This document shows positions 60,877 to 64,000 of a stretch of 64,000 bases of DNA, piece after piece (position 1 is the stretch's first letter; every line of letters starts with the position of its first letter). This DNA is from Candidatus Heimdallarchaeota archaeon (lineage in GTDB: Archaea; Asgardarchaeota; Heimdallarchaeia; Hodarchaeales; Hodarchaeaceae): assembly GCA_011364965.1 (NCBI GenBank), contig RDOB01000002.1, positions 1 through 64,000 of the forward strand, written 5' to 3'. Below the pieces are notes generated by a model that had not been told where the DNA came from, ran no database searches, and was given only the letters and a program-made list of their open reading frames with translations. The translations under genes were made by a program, and so were the position numbers.

Positions 60877-60934
60877 TATAGTGTAAAAACAGAACTCACT
60901 TAAAATCAAACAGAGAACGTCTTCAAGAAGATAG

Positions 60935-60984
60935 GAATGTTACATCTCTTATTCAATTATTTTGCATCTATGAAAGTAACATTC
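60935..60984. promoter_or_regulatory. 9-bp inverted repeat in the metK leader
   Basis: GAATGTTAC at 60935-60943 is exactly paired by GTAACATTC at 60976-60984, with a 32-base AT-rich gap. It ends 48 bases before metK, so it could be a leader hairpin or a split operator. Confidence 0.4.
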
Positions 60985-61032
60985 TACTGGCTATTAACTG
61001 TTATTAATTGAAACTGAAGAAGGAATGAAAAT

Positions 61033-62187
61033 ATGCGACACATTTTTAGCTCTGAATCAGTAACAGAAGGACATCCAGATAAAATGGCAGATGCGATATC
61101 TGATGCAATTCTTGATGCTATAATAGCTAAAGATCCAGACGCTCATGTAGCCTGTGAGACATATTTAACGACAGGCATGGCTTTAGTTGGTGGAGAAATT
61201 ACTACCGAGACATATGTAGATATTCAAAAAGTTGTCAGAGATAAGATTAAAGAAATTGGGTATACAGATTCAGATATGGGATTTGATTATAAATCTGTAG
61301 CTGTACTAAATGCTATTCATGAACAGAGCCCTGATATTGCACAGGGGGTTGAAAGACAGAGTATAGAAGAACAAGGGGCTGGAGATCAAGGTTTAATGTT
61401 TGGGTATGCGTGTCGGGAAACAAAAACCTTAATGCCTCTCCCGATTTCATTAGCTCATGGATTAACAATGAGACTTGCTGAAGCGAGGAAGAAAAGAGAA
61501 ATTTCATGGTTGCGACCTGATGGTAAATCACAAGTTACAGTTGAGTATTCTAATGGTACTCCTGCTCGGGTTCCAGTTATAGTAATTGCTGCTCAGCATA
61601 CCGATGAGGTAAATCATTCAGAGATTAAGGAAGAAATAATTGAGGAAGTAATCAAAAAAGTAATCCCAGAGAGATATTTGGATCATAAAACTGAATATTT
61701 TGTAAATGAAACCGGAAGGTTCGTAATTGGAGGCCCTCATGGAGATACCGGTTTAACAGGCCGAAAAATTATTGTTGACACATATGGAGGAGTTGGATCA
61801 CATGGTGGGGGATGCTTTTCAGGAAAAGATCCTTCAAAAGTAGATAGGTCTGGTTCATACGCAGCTAGATGGGCTGCCAAGAATGTGGTCGCTGCAGGTC
61901 TTGCAGATGAATGTGAATTACAAATTGCATATGCAATAGGGGTATCTAAGCCACTTAACATTAATGTGGATACAAAAAGGACAAATAAAATTCCTGAAAA
62001 GAAAATAGTGAAAATAATAAAGCAGAATTTTGATTTTAGACCTGGATTAATCATTAAGAATTTAAATTTAAAAAGACCAATCTACTCAAAAACTGCAGCT
62101 TATGGCCATTTTGGTCGAGAGGATCCAGACTTTACATGGGAAGACATTAAACCAGCCCAAAATCTAAAAGATCAGATAGCGATTTGA
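61033..62187 (+). CDS. metK: S-adenosylmethionine synthetase, bacterial/eukaryotic type
   Basis: A 384-residue MetK that makes AdoMet from methionine and ATP. Landmarks are [63 protein letters not shown] and [21 protein letters not shown]. This is the bacterial/eukaryotic family. Most archaea have an unrelated-looking archaeal MAT, so transfer is likely. The usual GGGAFSGKD reads GGGCFSGKD. An inverted repeat precedes the gene. It supplies AdoMet to the decarboxylase/aminopropyltransferase fusion and the methyltransferases elsewhere in the window. Confidence 0.96.
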   Translation: MRHIFSSESVTEGHPDKMADAISDAILDAIIAKDPDAHVACETYLTTGMALVGGEITTETYVDIQKVVRDKIKEIGYTDSDMGFDYKSVAVLNAIHEQSPDIAQGVERQSIEEQGAGDQGLMFGYACRETKTLMPLPISLAHGLTMRLAEARKKREISWLRPDGKSQVTVEYSNGTPARVPVIVIAAQHTDEVNHSEIKEEIIEEVIKKVIPERYLDHKTEYFVNETGRFVIGGPHGDTGLTGRKIIVDTYGGVGSHGGGCFSGKDPSKVDRSGSYAARWAAKNVVAAGLADECELQIAYAIGVSKPLNINVDTKRTNKIPEKKIVKIIKQNFDFRPGLIIKNLNLKRPIYSKTAAYGHFGREDPDFTWEDIKPAQNLKDQIAI

Positions 62188-62370
62188 GGATTTTGCAAAA
62201 GGGGATGATTATCCCCAATCCCTCTCATATTTTTTTTAATCTTGTCCTGTTTTAGCTCTAAGAGACTTTTTAATATTTACGAATATTTTAACCAAAAACT
62301 GATTTAGGAGAAATTAACAGAGTAACCTGAAGAAATACTTCTAGATTTATAGGAGTAAGAGGCACTAAAA

Positions 62371-64000
62371 ATGACTGAAGTACTGGTATGCCCCATTTGT
62401 AAAAAGGAACAAGAAATACCAACACATTGCAAAAAACCGATGCATATTGAGGAGATAGAGGGAATAAAGACTCTAGTTTGTTGGATGGGGCGTTCATGTG
62501 GAGTTTTAAATCTTCCCACTCATTGTAATAGACCGATGGAGATACATCTACCCAGTCTGAGAGTTGATGATTCAGAGATAGAAGAACACATGGAAAATTC
62601 TGTTATTACCCCGAATCCAGATAATTTAGATGAACTTAAAACTAAAGATCTGCGAATCGGGGGTATGACGTGTGCCAGTTGTGTAGCTACGGTAGAGAAG
62701 GGGTTGAAAGACTTACGGGGAGTTCAAGAAGTATCAGTTAATTTAATGACTGAAACTGCACATATTATCTATGATTCCAAGTTACTTTCAACAAAAAACA
62801 TCATTGAACAAGTCCAAAAAGTTGGATATTCTGCTTTAGACTTATCTGTAGAAGATCAATCTAAGCGTGAAGTAGTTCTACGGATTTCTGGTATGTCGTG
62901 TGCGAGCTGCGTTAACACAGTTGAAAAGGCCCTCAATTCAAAAAAAGGAGTTATGAATGTTACTGTTAACCTAGCAACAGAAAAGGCTCAAATCAACTAT
63001 AATTCTGCTGAAATAAAAGTTGATGAGCTAATTAAGAGTATTAAAGACGTGGGTTACGATGCAAAAGAAATTAGTCGAAGTTATAAAGTTGATGATAGAG
63101 AAAAAGAACAACGAAAGAAAGAATTTCGACTTCAGCGGATTCGATTGATCAGTGCTATTTTATTTAGTATTCCAATCCTTATATATAGTTTAGGCTATAC
63201 AATTGGTTTTAGATTTCCTTTATTGATACCAGTCGACATTCTTCCTGGAATAAATTCACGACAATTACTTGTAATGATCTTTACAATTCCCGTGATGTTT
63301 GGGTCCGGTTGGCAGTTCCATTATGGTGCAGTGAAAGTATTACGCCATAAACAATTCAATATGGATGTTTTGATATTTATAGGGACAAACGCAGCATTTT
63401 GGTATTCAATACTCACCCTCTTCATTTTTCGAGAAGGCGCAGTTTTTTTCGAAACTGCGGCATTATTAATCACATTTTTGCTCATAGGTAAGTTTTTAGA
63501 GGCTAGAGCAAAAGGACAGACCTCTCAAGCGATTAGAAAATTAATTGACTTGCAGGCTAAAGAGGCTTCCATAATTCAAAATGATAGAGAAATTAAAATA
63601 CCAATAGAAGATGTAGAAGTTGGAATGATTTTAATCATACGCCCAGGAGAGAAAATTCCAACAGATGGAATAGTTCTTGAAGGAATTTCTTCCGTTGATG
63701 AATCTATGATAACAGGAGAGTCAATGCCAGTTATGAAAGAGAAGGGTAATTCAGTAGTAGGAGCTACGATTAATAAAAATGGACTTTTGAAAATCAAAGC
63801 TACCAGAGTGGGTTCAGATACAGCATTGGCGCAAATCATTCAACTTGTTGAGAATGCTCAGGCTTCAAAGGCTCCTATACAGCGATTAGCGGATAAAGTA
63901 GCTGGGGTATTCGTTCCCAGCGTTATTATAATCTCAATCTTTACATTTTTCTTCTGGTATGTAGGCTTTACCACTGGTATGCTGCCTATAATTTTGCTAG
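62371..64000 (+). CDS. copA: Copper-type P1B ATPase, 3' end outside window
   Basis: Only the first 543 codons are present; the frame is still open. Residues 1-60 hold an unusual duplicated Cys/His element, CPIC with PTHCKKPM (7-24) and CWMGRSC with PTHCNRPM (37-56). Two HMA domains follow, with MTCASC (99-104) and MSCASC (175-180). Then come transmembrane helices, a TGES actuator loop ([12 protein letters not shown]) and further helices. The CPx helix and DKTGT phosphorylation site lie beyond the end. Family features fit a Cu(I) exporter. The N-terminal element probably binds a metal, but which one is unknown. GAGG lies 9 bases before the ATG. Confidence 0.9.
   Translation, partial: MTEVLVCPICKKEQEIPTHCKKPMHIEEIEGIKTLVCWMGRSCGVLNLPTHCNRPMEIHLPSLRVDDSEIEEHMENSVITPNPDNLDELKTKDLRIGGMTCASCVATVEKGLKDLRGVQEVSVNLMTETAHIIYDSKLLSTKNIIEQVQKVGYSALDLSVEDQSKREVVLRISGMSCASCVNTVEKALNSKKGVMNVTVNLATEKAQINYNSAEIKVDELIKSIKDVGYDAKEISRSYKVDDREKEQRKKEFRLQRIRLISAILFSIPILIYSLGYTIGFRFPLLIPVDILPGINSRQLLVMIFTIPVMFGSGWQFHYGAVKVLRHKQFNMDVLIFIGTNAAFWYSILTLFIFREGAVFFETAALLITFLLIGKFLEARAKGQTSQAIRKLIDLQAKEASIIQNDREIKIPIEDVEVGMILIIRPGEKIPTDGIVLEGISSVDESMITGESMPVMKEKGNSVVGATINKNGLLKIKATRVGSDTALAQIIQLVENAQASKAPIQRLADKVAGVFVPSVIIISIFTFFFWYVGFTTGMLPIILL

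Noticed and set aside
1..64000. CRISPR arrays, insertion sequences, integrases, tRNA and rRNA genes
   Set aside because: I looked through the gaps by eye and saw no regularly spaced repeats, transposase or integrase motifs, or cloverleaf/T-arm signatures. A dedicated search could still find a tRNA I missed.

Overview
The window looks like chromosomal DNA of an Asgard archaeon, most plausibly a Heimdallarchaeia-like lineage. This is inferred from gene content, not from a marker tree. Eukaryote-signature genes sit among archaeal ones: a Ras/Rab-type small GTPase (2324-3013), a roadblock/LC7 protein (27907-28290), a profilin (34780-35148) and an FKBP-like membrane protein with a Cys-rich cytosolic tail (32562-33266). 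They share the window with TFIIB, an A/V-type ATPase, archaeal lipid enzymes and a COG2522-type regulator. The DNA is AT-rich, coding is dense, many starts are GTG or TTG with Shine-Dalgarno sites, and many promoters carry TATA-like boxes. I saw no rRNA, tRNA or CRISPR array, and no insertion sequence.

Layout. 1-9.9 kb is fatty-acid/acyl-CoA oxidation: MFS transporter end, thiolase, small GTPase, acyl-CoA dehydrogenase, EtfB, EtfA, a membrane FeS ETF:quinone oxidoreductase candidate, and a diacylglycerol-kinase-like enzyme. 10-14 kb holds enolase and PEP synthase; a PPi-type phosphofructokinase lies further on at 56.3-57.4 kb. 14-15.4 kb is an odd pair: a hydrogenase-large-subunit-like protein without its metal-binding cysteines, and a small membrane protein with a ferredoxin-like tail. 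15.6-19.3 kb has A/V-ATPase subunits I, C and K. 19.4-23.7 kb is a xanthine-dehydrogenase-family molybdoenzyme operon with its own MoaD-like protein. 24-27.5 kb has a DMT transporter and a 2-oxoacid:ferredoxin oxidoreductase. 28.4-32.6 kb is a likely operon for inositol-phosphate, prenyl-lipid and polyamine synthesis, including a branched-polyamine synthase fused to an AdoMet decarboxylase.

35.3-45.4 kb is an accessory island. It has an Eco57I-like adenine methyltransferase, a sirtuin, two winged-helix regulators, two DpdA/TGT-like base-exchange proteins, a DUF6884-like protein and a two-headed DNA methyltransferase in which one half is catalytically degenerate. I propose this as a possible undescribed DNA-modification system that could draw on preQ0 from the host archaeosine pathway. 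A further adenine methyltransferase lies at 54.1-56.2 kb.

46-64 kb returns to housekeeping and surface functions: TFIIB, a GH38 alpha-mannosidase, an XRE regulator, HflX, a secreted subtilase, phosphofructokinase, a zinc-ribbon membrane protein, a BMP-type nucleoside-binding protein overlapping a nucleoside phosphorylase, a bacterial-type MetK, and the start of a copper P-type ATPase with an unusual duplicated Cys/His N-terminus. AdoMet recurs as a theme: MetK makes it, and the decarboxylase/aminopropyltransferase fusion and several methyltransferases use it. The nucleoside phosphorylase could salvage the methylthio-nucleoside by-product.
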